Assembly: GCA_964610025.1 (NCBI GenBank)
Contig: CAZSTX010000001.1
Coordinates: 1 to 64,000, forward strand
Direction of reading: 5' to 3'
DNA from: UBA5266 sp964610025
Lineage (GTDB): Bacteria > Bacteroidota > Bacteroidia > Bacteroidales > WCHB1-69
Length of the DNA: 64,000 nucleotides
How positions within the stretch are numbered: the stretch's first letter is position 1; each line of letters opens with the position of its first letter. Below, piece after piece: positions 26,191 to 35,323 of the stretch. The notes beneath the pieces are model-generated. The model saw only the letters and a program-made list of their open reading frames with translations. It made no database searches and was not told the DNA's origin. The position numbers and the translations under genes are program-made.

Positions 26191-26739
26191 TTAGTTTTTT
26201 CTACCAAGAAATAATGATTTTGAATGACAAAATCTTTTGATTGTTTTTTTTGTTTTGTTATTAAACTCATTGTATTTGAATAATAGGTATGCTTCCTCAT
26301 TTATAAGTATTATTAAAGGATATGCAGCGGAAGGGTATGACAAGTTGAAATAAGATGTTAGATTTAGACGTAATCGTTCTTCTTTTGACATTCTTTCTGG
26401 AAACTCAAAATATACGCCTTTACAATAAGGAAATAATTGTGTAAAGTGATTGATTTGAGCCCTATTAAATGAGGATTTATTATCATATCCTTCTGTAAGA
26501 ATAAACAATGAGAAATTTTCTTTTTGTTTTATTTGTTTAACAAAAAAAGATGAAATTTTTTTTACACATCCGGAACAATAAACATTGGGAATAACAACGA
26601 TTATTGTTTTTGAATGATCATACAATGGTATAATTTTTTTATCTATGGTAAATGCAAAATTCGAATCGGATGAATTTTGCGATTTTAGGATAGAAACAAA
26701 CAATAATAATATAATTATATGATAAAACCTTATAAACAT
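26191..26739 (-). CDS. Secreted thioredoxin-fold-like protein
   Basis: The 182-residue protein begins with a signal peptide (about 1-20, ending LKSQ). After HSKTIIVVIPNVYCSGCVKK (near residues 43-62) comes an FSLFILTEG strand and later a YPLIILINEEAYLLFKY strand. The CSGC placed after the first beta strand and a cis-Pro-like YPLIILI make a thioredoxin/TlpA-like fold likely, though the family is not certain. It follows the propeller-like gene by one base. Thioredoxin-like and beta-propeller proteins often occur together in Bacteroidota envelope clusters. Confidence 0.6.
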   Translation of the reverse strand: MFIRFYHIIILLLFVSILKSQNSSDSNFAFTIDKKIIPLYDHSKTIIVVIPNVYCSGCVKKISSFFVKQIKQKENFSLFILTEGYDNKSSFNRAQINHFTQLFPYCKGVYFEFPERMSKEERLRLNLTSYFNLSYPSAAYPLIILINEEAYLLFKYNEFNNKTKKTIKRFCHSKSLFLGRKN

Positions 26740-26740
26740 T

Positions 26741-27940
26741 TTAAGGATATTTTATATTAAATATGCTAATAGAAAAATAAGCTGATTTATTTTCTAAAAA
26801 AGCTGTTTTGTCGGTTGTATATGCTCCAATAGTTATTCCAATAGGATTGATATCGGGAATAGATGAAATACAAATCATTTTATTTTTATAAAAAAATACT
26901 TTATCCAAATGTTGCCTTACAATCCAATATTGTTTTTTTGTTATTACTTCATTTGTATTCGGAACATTCACATTTAATTGAGATTTTGAAATATTCCATT
27001 CGTTATTTTGTTTCTTAATGACATCATAATAACATATATTTTGATTGAAATATTTTGTTAGTATCGTATTTGAATCCAACCAATATACATGATCTAAAAA
27101 GGAATATTTTTTTAATAGCGGCGTAACACTTGAAATCAGAATATATGCTTGTTGAGAACTATCTATCAGCCGGATTTGATCTTCAGGTACCTGCTGCCAA
27201 TAATCAGGGGACAAATGAATGCTTTCGCATAATAATAAGTTAGTATCGAATAGGTTTATATGATAATTAGTGCTTTGATGGAATGATATGCATGTTCTGT
27301 GTGAGTTGATAGAGAAAAAATCCCCACCATATCTGCAATGTGTGGAAGCAATAAATGGAAAAAACGGTTGTATGGAACAGACCTCTTTTGCCGGACGAAG
27401 AGTATGTACTGTTATTTGCGTATTTGATTTTATTTTAGGGTATGCACTGAAATTCTCATTTCTTGCCAAGAATATACTGTTCTCTGATATAAATGAAACA
27501 AATTCAGGTAATAATTGTATGTTAAGTTTTAATTTTTTATAAATCTTAAATGTGTTATTATTTCTTTTTAGAATAAGTAGATAACGGTCATATCCGAGTA
27601 ATATAAAATCATTGTAAACCGCGAAAAGATTATAATTATCATAATAGTCTTTTCGTAGAGAACTATTTAAACGAGGAATTTTAATAATAAAAGAATCGAC
27701 TTTCATTTCATTTATATAAAAGCAATAAAGGGTAAATTCATTAGCATGCGTATAAGACGCATTGTACTTATAAAACCAAATACGTTCGTTGTCTAAAGCA
27801 ACTTGATAATCGTCTAAATAATCTGCTTGCAGGTAGTTAAAAACAATTGTTGTATCGTGTTCCAGTATGGAACAAAGGTGATTTTGAGAGTACGCCGAGA
27901 TAATTATTTGAAATAGGATAAATACATAAAATTTTCTCAT
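26741..27940 (-). CDS. Secreted protein of unknown function, possible beta-propeller
   Basis: From the internal Met (MRKFYVFILFQIIISAYSQ) the protein has 399 residues and a clear signal peptide. The upstream ATG at 27997 would put 19 residues in front of the signal peptide and is rejected. The mature part is rich in short beta strands with repeated aromatic segments (NLFAVYNDFILLGYDRYLLILKRN, DHVYWLDSN, QYWIVRQHLDKVFFYKNKMICIS). This suggests a beta-propeller such as the six-bladed BF3164-like type. No catalytic motif was seen. It is followed directly by the thioredoxin-like gene. Confidence 0.6.
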   Translation of the reverse strand: MRKFYVFILFQIIISAYSQNHLCSILEHDTTIVFNYLQADYLDDYQVALDNERIWFYKYNASYTHANEFTLYCFYINEMKVDSFIIKIPRLNSSLRKDYYDNYNLFAVYNDFILLGYDRYLLILKRNNNTFKIYKKLKLNIQLLPEFVSFISENSIFLARNENFSAYPKIKSNTQITVHTLRPAKEVCSIQPFFPFIASTHCRYGGDFFSINSHRTCISFHQSTNYHINLFDTNLLLCESIHLSPDYWQQVPEDQIRLIDSSQQAYILISSVTPLLKKYSFLDHVYWLDSNTILTKYFNQNICYYDVIKKQNNEWNISKSQLNVNVPNTNEVITKKQYWIVRQHLDKVFFYKNKMICISSIPDINPIGITIGAYTTDKTAFLENKSAYFSISIFNIKYP

Positions 27941-28006
27941 TATTGATAATTTTAAAACAAGATAGATTGAATTAATTTTTACCGGTAGTGTTTTCATCGT
28001 TTCTTC

Positions 28007-28049
28007 GTTTATATTTTACAATGCAAAATTACATTTTTTTATAATAAAA
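28007..28049. repeat. 43-bp direct repeat, copy B (promoter block)
   Basis: This is the second copy of the block at 26128-26170, with one mismatch. It lies upstream of the propeller-like gene. Confidence 0.85.
28024..28031 (-). promoter_or_regulatory. Bacteroidota -7 promoter element (TAATTTTG)
   Basis: This sits in copy B of the duplicated block, upstream of the propeller-like gene. Confidence 0.5.
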
Positions 28050-28159
28050 GTAGTAAAAAAAAATTTTTTTTTATATGCAAAAGAGTATTAATACTTAAAG
28101 TGTAATAATTAATGAGTTTATTTGATGATTATTAGGCAAGTTAAATGGACACAGTATGC

Positions 28160-29869
28160 TTATTTAAAAATAGATTTTAAATAGGCTGTACATTCTTCAA
28201 AAGTTTTAAATGTTTTATTATGAGGTATTAAATCGGGAATAACGTCCATTTTTTCTAACATATACATAGGTTGTGGTTGAATAATGGTCATTAATACTGT
28301 GATTCCTTTTTCTTGCATTTCTTTAATGGCTGTTTCCATGGCATAAAGTCCCGATTGATCCATAAAAGTAACTAATCTCATTCTAATAATAACAATTTTA
28401 ACATTATCAGGTATATTACTCATTACTTCTTGAAATCCAGTAATAGAGCCAAAGAATATAGGACCATTTAATCGTTGTATATAAATTTGATTGCGAATTT
28501 CGTCAGGCATATCTTTTTCGTCTTCCCAAGGAGATTCTTTATCAAAAGTTGTTAAGGCACTCGATTTATAACCGCTCTCTACTAAGTCGCTTGCTCGTTT
28601 CATAAAGAGTACACTTGCTATAATCATACCAATAGCTACTGCAATTAATAAATCAACAAAAACAGTTAGTAATAAAACAGTTACTAATACAATAGCATCG
28701 GCTCTTGGTATTTTAAATAAATCTTTTAATCCTTTAAAATCAATAATTCCAAAACCGACTGTAATTAAAATTCCTGCTAAAACCGATAGAGGTACATATT
28801 CGACATATTTACCCAATCCAAGTAGTATAGCCAATAAAAGTAAGGAGTGCACCATGCCAGATAATTGTGTTCTTCCACCACTTTTAACATTGACAACTGT
28901 ACGCATGGTGGCACCTGCACCTGAAATGCCAGAAAACATTCCAGCTACCATATTACCAATACCTTGTCCAATTAATTCTTTATTACTGTTATGTTTGGTT
29001 TTAGTAATATTGTCGGCTACTACTGAAGTTAAAAGTGTATCTATAGAACCTAATCCTGCCAAGGTTAAAGCCGGAATAATAGTGATTTTGAGAGTATGTA
29101 ACCAATTAATGCCTGCTAATGAAAAGTTAGCAAAAAAGGGTATGGGTAATCCTGAAGGAATTTTTCCGATGGTAAATTTCACGTCAAAGCCTATTATGAC
29201 AGAGATGATTGTAACGACAATTAAAGCAACTAAAGTAGAGGGGATTTTTTTTGTGATTAGTGGAAATAAATAAATAATAATAATACTTAATACTCCCATA
29301 ATACATGCTAAAATGTTGAATCCTTGTTGGATTTTTATAGGAAACTGTGAAACCATATCTACGATTAAAACAGGTGATTTTAATCCAAAAAGAGGATAAA
29401 TTTGCTGTAAAATAATAATAATTCCAATTCCACTCATAAAGCCTGATAAAACAGGATAGGGAATATAGCGGATATATTTTCCTATTTTGATTACTCCAAA
29501 TAAAATTTGAAATAATCCGCATAGCATTCCTGTAATAGACATGATAATCATTACATGTTCGATACTGTTAGGAGTAGTGCCACTTGCCCAAATGCCTGAT
29601 ATTAAAGAAGCCATAATAATGGTCATAGGTCCAGTAGGTCCACTAATTTGAGAATGTGTTCCTCCAAACAAAGATGCAAAAAAACCTATCATTATAGCAC
29701 CTGTCAATCCTGCCAAAGCTCCATAGGCGCCAATGTTTGCTACATCCTTACTGTCTATTACTCCAAATGCTTGAATGCCAAAAGCTAAAGCTAAAGGTAA
29801 AGCTACTATACCAGCAGTTATACCGCCAAAAATATCTCCTTTAATGTTTTTTGTGAAAAATGATTTCAT
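28160..29869 (-). CDS. SulP family inorganic anion transporter with STAS domain
   Basis: The 569-residue protein has the SulP membrane domain: KGDIFGGITAGIVALPLALAFG at the N-terminus, GPTGPMTIIMASL near residue 93, and LAGLGSIDTLLTSVVADNITKTKHNSNKELIGQGIGN around residues 270-306. Ten to fourteen helices precede a C-terminal STAS domain (about 455-560, NVKIVIIRMRLVTFMDQSGLYAM). Substrates in this family include sulfate, bicarbonate and chloride; which one cannot be read here. The start is placed at the ATG at 29869 because the upstream TTG start overlaps the -7 promoter element. Confidence 0.9.
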   Translation of the reverse strand: MKSFFTKNIKGDIFGGITAGIVALPLALAFGIQAFGVIDSKDVANIGAYGALAGLTGAIMIGFFASLFGGTHSQISGPTGPMTIIMASLISGIWASGTTPNSIEHVMIIMSITGMLCGLFQILFGVIKIGKYIRYIPYPVLSGFMSGIGIIIILQQIYPLFGLKSPVLIVDMVSQFPIKIQQGFNILACIMGVLSIIIIYLFPLITKKIPSTLVALIVVTIISVIIGFDVKFTIGKIPSGLPIPFFANFSLAGINWLHTLKITIIPALTLAGLGSIDTLLTSVVADNITKTKHNSNKELIGQGIGNMVAGMFSGISGAGATMRTVVNVKSGGRTQLSGMVHSLLLLAILLGLGKYVEYVPLSVLAGILITVGFGIIDFKGLKDLFKIPRADAIVLVTVLLLTVFVDLLIAVAIGMIIASVLFMKRASDLVESGYKSSALTTFDKESPWEDEKDMPDEIRNQIYIQRLNGPIFFGSITGFQEVMSNIPDNVKIVIIRMRLVTFMDQSGLYAMETAIKEMQEKGITVLMTIIQPQPMYMLEKMDVIPDLIPHNKTFKTFEECTAYLKSIFK

Positions 29870-29899
29870 ATTAAGACTTTTATTATTATTGATTTTGCA

Positions 29900-29907
29900 C
29901 AAAGATA
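29900..29907 (-). promoter_or_regulatory. Bacteroidota -7 promoter element for the SulP gene
   Basis: This reads TATCTTTG on the minus strand, 30 bases before the ATG at 29869. It excludes the longer ORF start at 29911. Confidence 0.6.
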
Positions 29908-29971
29908 ACACTTTATTTTGAATTTAATAATAGAAATTTAAAAATAAATTATCTTATATATAAAAAATAAA

Positions 29972-29979
29972 TATCTTTG
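29972..29979 (+). promoter_or_regulatory. Bacteroidota -7 promoter element for the YihY gene
   Basis: This TATCTTTG lies 20 bases before the ATG at 30000. It is divergent to the SulP promoter about 65 bases away. Confidence 0.6.
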
Positions 29980-29999
29980 TATTTATAATTATTATATGT

Positions 30000-30935
30000 A
30001 TGAAATTAAAATTAAGATATAAAAAAACAGATATAATACACCATCCTTTTGTTGTGCAAATAAAAGGATTATTGCGAAAAATTGTTTTACCAGGTTTTGA
30101 TGGAGTTCCTATTTTTGATGTGTTACTTTTTTTTATAAAAGGATTGATTAAAGGTGAATTATCGAGAAGGGCTTCTGCACTTTCGTATAATTTTTTTATG
30201 GCACTTTTTCCTATGGTACTTTTCTTGTTTACCATCATCGCTTATTTACCAATTGGTGATTTTGTTCCATTAACTTATGAAATGATAGAGAATTTTTTGC
30301 CCAAACAATCTGTTAGCTTTGTAAAAGAAACGATTGATGGTATTTTAAGAAAAAATGGAACATTATTGTCTTTTAGTGTATTGTTTTCTTTTTATTTTGC
30401 AACAAGAGGTACTAATGCCATGATTTCGGAACTGAATGCTACTTATCATGAAATAGAAACAAGAGGATTTGTGAAGCAAAAATTAGTTTCATTGTTTATG
30501 CTTTTTATATTGGTATTGTTGTTTTTAACAACATTAGCACTTAATTTAGGAGTGACTCAATTTATAGCTTACAATGCAACTCATGGACTTGTTCAGATTA
30601 CGTGGTATTTATCAATTATTAAAGTTTTTAAATGGTTATTGATTGTAACACTTGTTTTTTTCTGTATTTCAATAATTTATTATTTTGCACCAGCTAAAAA
30701 AAGAGAATATCATTTTTTATCGGCAGGAGCTTCTTTAGCTACTATTCTTATTGTATTATCGTCTGCTGGATTTAATTTTTATATTACTAATTTTTCTCGC
30801 TATAATGCTATTTATGGTTCTATAGGTGCTTTGATTATTTTATTAATATGGATACAGTTGATAGCTATGATTTTACTAATAGGATTTGAACTAAATGTGA
30901 GTATAAATAATGCACGTAAAAAAATAGAAAAATAA
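30000..30935 (+). CDS. YihY/BrkB family membrane protein (UPF0761)
   Basis: The 311-residue protein has about six transmembrane helices and the family landmarks RRASALSYNFFMALFPMVLFLF near residue 57, the SVLFSFYFATRGTNAMISELNATYHEIETRGFVKQK segment (residues about 124-160), and YNAIYGSIGALIILLIWIQL near the C-terminus. The family is named after an old RNase BN assignment that was later withdrawn; its real role is unknown. It converges with the U32 peptidase gene, with two bases between them. Confidence 0.9.
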   Translation: MKLKLRYKKTDIIHHPFVVQIKGLLRKIVLPGFDGVPIFDVLLFFIKGLIKGELSRRASALSYNFFMALFPMVLFLFTIIAYLPIGDFVPLTYEMIENFLPKQSVSFVKETIDGILRKNGTLLSFSVLFSFYFATRGTNAMISELNATYHEIETRGFVKQKLVSLFMLFILVLLFLTTLALNLGVTQFIAYNATHGLVQITWYLSIIKVFKWLLIVTLVFFCISIIYYFAPAKKREYHFLSAGASLATILIVLSSAGFNFYITNFSRYNAIYGSIGALIILLIWIQLIAMILLIGFELNVSINNARKKIEK

Positions 30936-30937
30936 TA

Positions 30938-32203
30938 TTATATAAATTCATCAGAATCGCAGGTGGGGATTAAAATATACACCTTATCATTTCGCCGTAC
31001 AATAGATTTGGTTGAGATGGAGCAGTTATCGCCTTTTACTGCAATAGCTGTCGTTGTTAAATTGACCCTTATTTCCTTGATAGTATCTTCGTAAACACCT
31101 GTAGTAGGACCAATAATAAGGATTTCATCATTTTGCTCTAATTTACCACTTTCGATTAAAATTTCTGCTACTTTTAATTTGCTAAAATAATTTGTAACTC
31201 TTCCTATGTATATTTTGGTTTTATTAGCTTGTGAACCATAACGATTTGTCCATTCTCCTAATTTTCTGCCTAAATAATATCCATCCCAAAAATCACGATT
31301 GTAGACGCTTCGAAGTTTTTGCATCCAAAAATTAATTTTATCTTCGCCATAACTTCCATTAAAATAAGCATCAACAGCTTCTTTGTAACAACGAGTTACA
31401 GTTTTTACATATTCTGGTGAACGTCCACGTCCTTCGATTTTTAAAATACTTACACCTGCATCTAATATTTTATCCAAAAAACCTATAGTACATAAATCTT
31501 TAGGAGATAAAATATATTTTTCGTTTACTAATAATTCTAATTCATTATCGGCATCTTTTACGTTGTATAATCGCCGGCAAGCTTGTAAACATGCGCCACG
31601 ATTGGCAGAATATCCAAAGTTGTCTAAACTTAAATAGCATTTCCCTGAAATAGCCATACACAAAGCCCCGTGAACAAAAATCTCAATTTTTACTAATTCT
31701 CCTGAAGGACCACAAATGTTTTCTTTTGTAATTTGCTGAACAATTTCAGCTACTTGTTTTAGATTTAGCTCGCGTGCTGTAACCATCACATCGGCATATT
31801 GAGCATAAAAACGCACAGCTTCGATATTGCTAATATTGCATTGTGTGGAAATATGTACTTTGATTTTTTTAGATATAGCTGCTTGTATTACAGCCCAATC
31901 AGAGGCAATAATAGCTGTTATATCATGTTTTTTTACAGCATCTAATAAAATAGTTATTTCTTCTATTTCATTATTATAAATAACAGTATTAATGGTTAGA
32001 TAGGTTTTAATATGGTGTTGTTTGCAGATAGTGCTAATTTTTTCTAAATCGTTTAGTGTAAAATTAACAGTAGAGCGAGAACGCATATTTAAATTGCCTA
32101 CTCCAAAATATACAGCATTGGTATTTGCTTGTATAGCAGCCATTAATGATTCGTAAGACCCTACAGGAGATGCAATTTCTATGTTGTTATTATTTATTTT
32201 CAT
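30938..32203 (-). CDS. U32 peptidase family protein (TrhP/YegQ-like)
   Basis: From the ATG at 32203 the protein has 421 residues. It shows the U32 core: IEIASPVGSYESLMAAIQ, NAVYFGVGNLNMRS, the VHGALCMAISGKCYLS motif near residue 180, then NRGACLQACRRLY with conserved Cys ligands of an iron-sulfur site, and ILKIEGRGRSPEYVKTV near residue 255. Members such as TrhP act in prephenate-dependent tRNA hydroxylation rather than proteolysis, and that role is likely here. A longer frame to 32281 is rejected because a promoter element lies inside it. Confidence 0.88.
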   Translation of the reverse strand: MKINNNNIEIASPVGSYESLMAAIQANTNAVYFGVGNLNMRSRSTVNFTLNDLEKISTICKQHHIKTYLTINTVIYNNEIEEITILLDAVKKHDITAIIASDWAVIQAAISKKIKVHISTQCNISNIEAVRFYAQYADVMVTARELNLKQVAEIVQQITKENICGPSGELVKIEIFVHGALCMAISGKCYLSLDNFGYSANRGACLQACRRLYNVKDADNELELLVNEKYILSPKDLCTIGFLDKILDAGVSILKIEGRGRSPEYVKTVTRCYKEAVDAYFNGSYGEDKINFWMQKLRSVYNRDFWDGYYLGRKLGEWTNRYGSQANKTKIYIGRVTNYFSKLKVAEILIESGKLEQNDEILIIGPTTGVYEDTIKEIRVNLTTTAIAVKGDNCSISTKSIVRRNDKVYILIPTCDSDEFI

Positions 32204-32208
32204 AAGTG

Positions 32209-32216
32209 CAAAAGTA
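32209..32216 (-). promoter_or_regulatory. Bacteroidota -7 element just before the U32 gene
   Basis: This reads TACTTTTG on the minus strand, with only five bases between it and the ATG at 32203. If used, the mRNA would be almost leaderless. It decides the start but could be a chance match. Confidence 0.4.
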
Positions 32217-32342
32217 TAAAATATTAAAATAGAAATCTTAAATAATAATAAAAAATAATATGAATTTATTTTAATATACAATAAGATACGTTTATTTATT
32301 TTATTTTCATCTAAAAACTATCATTATGAATGTTTTTTTTTC

Positions 32343-32350
32343 TATTTTTG
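32343..32350 (+). promoter_or_regulatory. Bacteroidota -7 promoter element for the POT gene
   Basis: This TATTTTTG lies 46 bases before the ATG of the peptide transporter. Confidence 0.5.
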
Positions 32351-32396
32351 CACTTTTAATTTTGAAATTTTTTATTAACTTAATTTTATTTACATT

Positions 32397-33953
32397 ATGT
32401 TTAAAAATCATCCGAAAGGACTTTTAGGGGCTGCATTGTCGAATATGGGAGAACGCTTTGGTTTCTATATTATGATGGCAATACTTACGCTTTTTATTTC
32501 AGCTAAATTTGGACTATCAGAAACCACTACAGGCTATGTGTATTCGGCATTTTATGCTTCAATATATTTATTGGCTTTAGTTGGAGGTTTGATTGCAGAC
32601 AAGACTAAAAAATACAAAAGCACGATACTTATAGGTTTAATTTTAATGGCTGTTGGCTATTTAATTATTGCAATTCCAACACCTACGCCAGTTCCAAATA
32701 TGGCTTTGTATTTGACATTGACTTGTTTTGGTTTGTTGGTTATTGCTTTTGGTAATGGGTTGTTTAAAGGAAATCTGCAAGCTATTGTTGGACAAATGTA
32801 TGATAATAATGAGTTCTCTGATAGACGCGATGCAGGATTTCAAATTTTTTATATGTTTATTAATGTTGGAGGTTTTTTTGCTCCATGGATAGCTATAGGC
32901 GTAAGAAATTGGTGGCTTAAAGTCAATAATTTCCATTATAATGCTTCGCTTCCAGAACTTTGCCATTCTTATTTGAAATCAGGAAGTGCAATGCCAGAAG
33001 AATCAATTACTAAACTAACTCAATATGCTAATGATGCATACATTATTGCTCCTGAAACTGTTGATTTAAGTGTTTTTACTAAAAGTTATCTTGATGTTTT
33101 TAGTCATGGTTTTCAATATGCCTTTATGGCAGCTATTATTGCTATGGGTATATCTTTAGTAATTTATTTAAGTAATAAAAACAAATTTCCAGATCCTGCT
33201 AAAAAAGCAATTGAAAAAGAAAATAATCCTACAAGTAAAGAAGAAATTGCAATGAGTATACAAGAAATTAGACAGCGTGTTTATGCTTTGTTTGCTGTTT
33301 TTGGTATTGTGATATTCTTCTGGCTATCTTTTCATCAAAATGGATATTCCTTAACATTTTTTGCTAGAGATTATGTGAATTTGAATGCTATTGATATTAA
33401 TTTAGGATTTACACGAATTATTGGAGCCGAAATATTCCAAGCTGTTAATCCATTCTTTGTTGTTACACTTACTCCACTCATCATGTGGTTGTTTGGTAGT
33501 TTAAGAAGAAAAGGAAAAGAGCCTTCTACTCCGATGAAGATTGCAATAGGTATGGGGATAGCAGCATTGGCATATGTTGTATTAATGGTGTTCTCTTTTG
33601 CATTGCCTGCAAAAGGAGAATTAGAGGCAATGAGTGTAGAACAAATAGCTGCAATGCAAGTAACGCCATGGATAATGGTTATTTTATATTTCATACTTAC
33701 TGTTGCAGAGTTATTCATATCTCCTTTAGGAATTTCTTTTGTCTCTAAAGTTGCACCACCACATCTTCAAGGATTAATGCAGGGGCTTTGGCTTGCAGCA
33801 ACTGCAATAGGAAACTCATTGTTGTTTATAGGAGGAATTCTTTATACAACTGTTCCTATTTGGGCATGTTGGTTGGTATTTGTTGGAGCAACAGCTGCTT
33901 CAATGGTAGTGATGCTATCGATGGTTAAATGGCTCGAAAGAGTAGCTAAATAA
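32397..33953 (+). CDS. POT-family peptide:H+ symporter
   Basis: The 518-residue protein has 12-14 transmembrane helices and the POT landmarks: NMGERFGFYIMMAILTLFIS at the start, GGLIADKTKKYKSTILIG near residue 65, FGNGLFKGNLQAIVGQMYD near residue 118, and FQIFYMFINVGGFFAPW. The usual ExxER motif of helix 1 appears as NMGER, so the first Glu is Asn; I recall this form from other Bacteroidota POT proteins. It likely imports di- and tripeptides. It ends before a strong terminator. Confidence 0.93.
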   Translation: MFKNHPKGLLGAALSNMGERFGFYIMMAILTLFISAKFGLSETTTGYVYSAFYASIYLLALVGGLIADKTKKYKSTILIGLILMAVGYLIIAIPTPTPVPNMALYLTLTCFGLLVIAFGNGLFKGNLQAIVGQMYDNNEFSDRRDAGFQIFYMFINVGGFFAPWIAIGVRNWWLKVNNFHYNASLPELCHSYLKSGSAMPEESITKLTQYANDAYIIAPETVDLSVFTKSYLDVFSHGFQYAFMAAIIAMGISLVIYLSNKNKFPDPAKKAIEKENNPTSKEEIAMSIQEIRQRVYALFAVFGIVIFFWLSFHQNGYSLTFFARDYVNLNAIDINLGFTRIIGAEIFQAVNPFFVVTLTPLIMWLFGSLRRKGKEPSTPMKIAIGMGIAALAYVVLMVFSFALPAKGELEAMSVEQIAAMQVTPWIMVILYFILTVAELFISPLGISFVSKVAPPHLQGLMQGLWLAATAIGNSLLFIGGILYTTVPIWACWLVFVGATAASMVVMLSMVKWLERVAK

Positions 33954-33974
33954 TAAAAGAAACAAAATGACATA

Positions 33975-34000
33975 AAAGGCAATCCTACAGGATTGCCTTT
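33975..34000 (+). terminator. Rho-independent terminator after the POT gene
   Basis: An 11-bp perfect stem (AAAGGCAATCC/GGATTGCCTTT) has a four-base loop and a T-rich continuation. It lies 22 bases past the POT stop. Confidence 0.85.
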
Positions 34001-34045
34001 GTGTTTTATTATCACACTTTATCACTAATCTAAATAATTGAATTT

Positions 34046-34648
34046 ATGCTTTTAAAAGATTTAGAAAATTATCAGGTTGTTTTAGCTTCTTTATCCCCAC
34101 GCCGACAAGAATTGTTGTCGCAGTTGGGGATAGCTTATACTGTTTGTAATAGCTATGTTAGCGAAATCGTTCCTCAGGGATTAACTATTTACGAAACTGT
34201 GCAATATTTGGCACAGCAAAAAGCAGAAATTGCTTTAGAATCTTATAAAAAGCAAAAAGATTTAATAATTATAGCGGGCGATACGATAGTGTCGATTAAT
34301 AACGAAATCATGGGAAAACCTACCGATAGAAAAGATGCTTTTTACATGTTAAAACAACTTTCAGGTAAAAAACATCTTGTGCTAACAGGTATTAGTGTTG
34401 TAACACACAATAAAACGCTTACTGCTTACGACGAAGCATGGGTAACTTTTGATGACTTGACGGATAATGAAATAATTTATTATCTTGATAAATATATGCC
34501 TTACGATAAAGCCGGTGCTTATGGCATACAAGAGTGGATAGGTTGTCGTGCTGTAACGAATATAGAAGGTTCTTTTTTTACAGTTATGGGTTTTCCTACA
34601 CATTTAGTATGGAAAATGTTAGAAGAAGTAATAATAAAAAATAAATAA
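34046..34648 (+). CDS. maf: Maf nucleotide pyrophosphatase
   Basis: The 200-residue protein has the Maf signatures VVLASLSPRRQELLSQLG (residues 11-28), AGDTIVSINNEIMGKP near residue 77, KKHLVLTGISVV near residue 109, and YDKAGAYGIQEW near residue 150. Maf/YhdE-type proteins hydrolyse non-canonical nucleoside triphosphates or dTTP/UTP. The gene sits alone after a terminator and before a secreted TPR protein. Confidence 0.94.
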   Translation: MLLKDLENYQVVLASLSPRRQELLSQLGIAYTVCNSYVSEIVPQGLTIYETVQYLAQQKAEIALESYKKQKDLIIIAGDTIVSINNEIMGKPTDRKDAFYMLKQLSGKKHLVLTGISVVTHNKTLTAYDEAWVTFDDLTDNEIIYYLDKYMPYDKAGAYGIQEWIGCRAVTNIEGSFFTVMGFPTHLVWKMLEEVIIKNK

Positions 34649-34684
34649 ACTAATATTTCGTTATTAGCTTATATATAAGTTAAA

Positions 34685-35323
34685 ATGACAAAAAAAATAG
34701 GTCTTTTTTTTATTTTGAGTTGTTTGTTTTATTTTACACAAGCTCAATCTTTAATTGACGATGCTAAAGCTAAATATTTTCTACAGCAAGCGAATGAAAA
34801 GTTAACCCAATCCTTGTTTAACGAAGCTATTGCTTTATATCAGCAAGCTGATTCTCTTTCTTTATCTGTTTTTACGGCTAAAGATTATAACAATATGGCT
34901 GGGGCTTATTATCAGCTAAAATATTATAATGAATCGTTGAATGCTTGTAAGAAAGCTATTTTACTTGATTCGTTAAATAAAGAGACTTATTTTAATTTAG
35001 GAATAGTGTATTTGGTTTTAGATAGCAATACAAAGGCAATATTTGCTTACAAAAAAGCGATTCAAATAGATAGTGTAAATATAAAAGCACTGTATAATTT
35101 AGCTGCTGCTTATAAAAAGTTAAAAGATTATGAAACAGCTATTTCATATTATGAAAAAATTATTGAAATAGATGTTAATCATATTAAAACTTATGTGAAT
35201 ATGGGTGTTGCTTACGGTGAATTGGGAAATATTGACATGCTCTATGAGTGTTTTAAAAAAGCAGCACGTTTGGGAGATAAAGAATCTCAAGAGTTTTTAA
35301 CCAAAACAGGCAACACATGGTAG
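34685..35323 (+). CDS. Secreted tetratricopeptide-repeat protein
   Basis: The 212-residue protein has a signal peptide (about 1-20, ending TQAQ) followed by four to five TPR units, for example NMAGAYYQLKYYNESLNACKK, NLGIVYLVLDSNTKAIFAYKK and NLAAAYKKLKDYETAISYYEK. A periplasmic or outer-membrane scaffold role is likely; the partner is unknown. Its end abuts the convergent TolC-like gene with no spacer. Confidence 0.85.
   Translation: MTKKIGLFFILSCLFYFTQAQSLIDDAKAKYFLQQANEKLTQSLFNEAIALYQQADSLSLSVFTAKDYNNMAGAYYQLKYYNESLNACKKAILLDSLNKETYFNLGIVYLVLDSNTKAIFAYKKAIQIDSVNIKALYNLAAAYKKLKDYETAISYYEKIIEIDVNHIKTYVNMGVAYGELGNIDMLYECFKKAARLGDKESQEFLTKTGNTW

Noticed and set aside
28854..29273. A 139-residue plus-strand open frame
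   Set aside because: It is antisense to the conserved SulP membrane domain, with no promoter and unnatural composition.
32397..33953. Loss of the first Glu of ExxER in the POT transporter as a special feature
   Set aside because: As far as I recall, the NMGER form is the usual one in Bacteroidota POT proteins, so it is probably not an individual anomaly.
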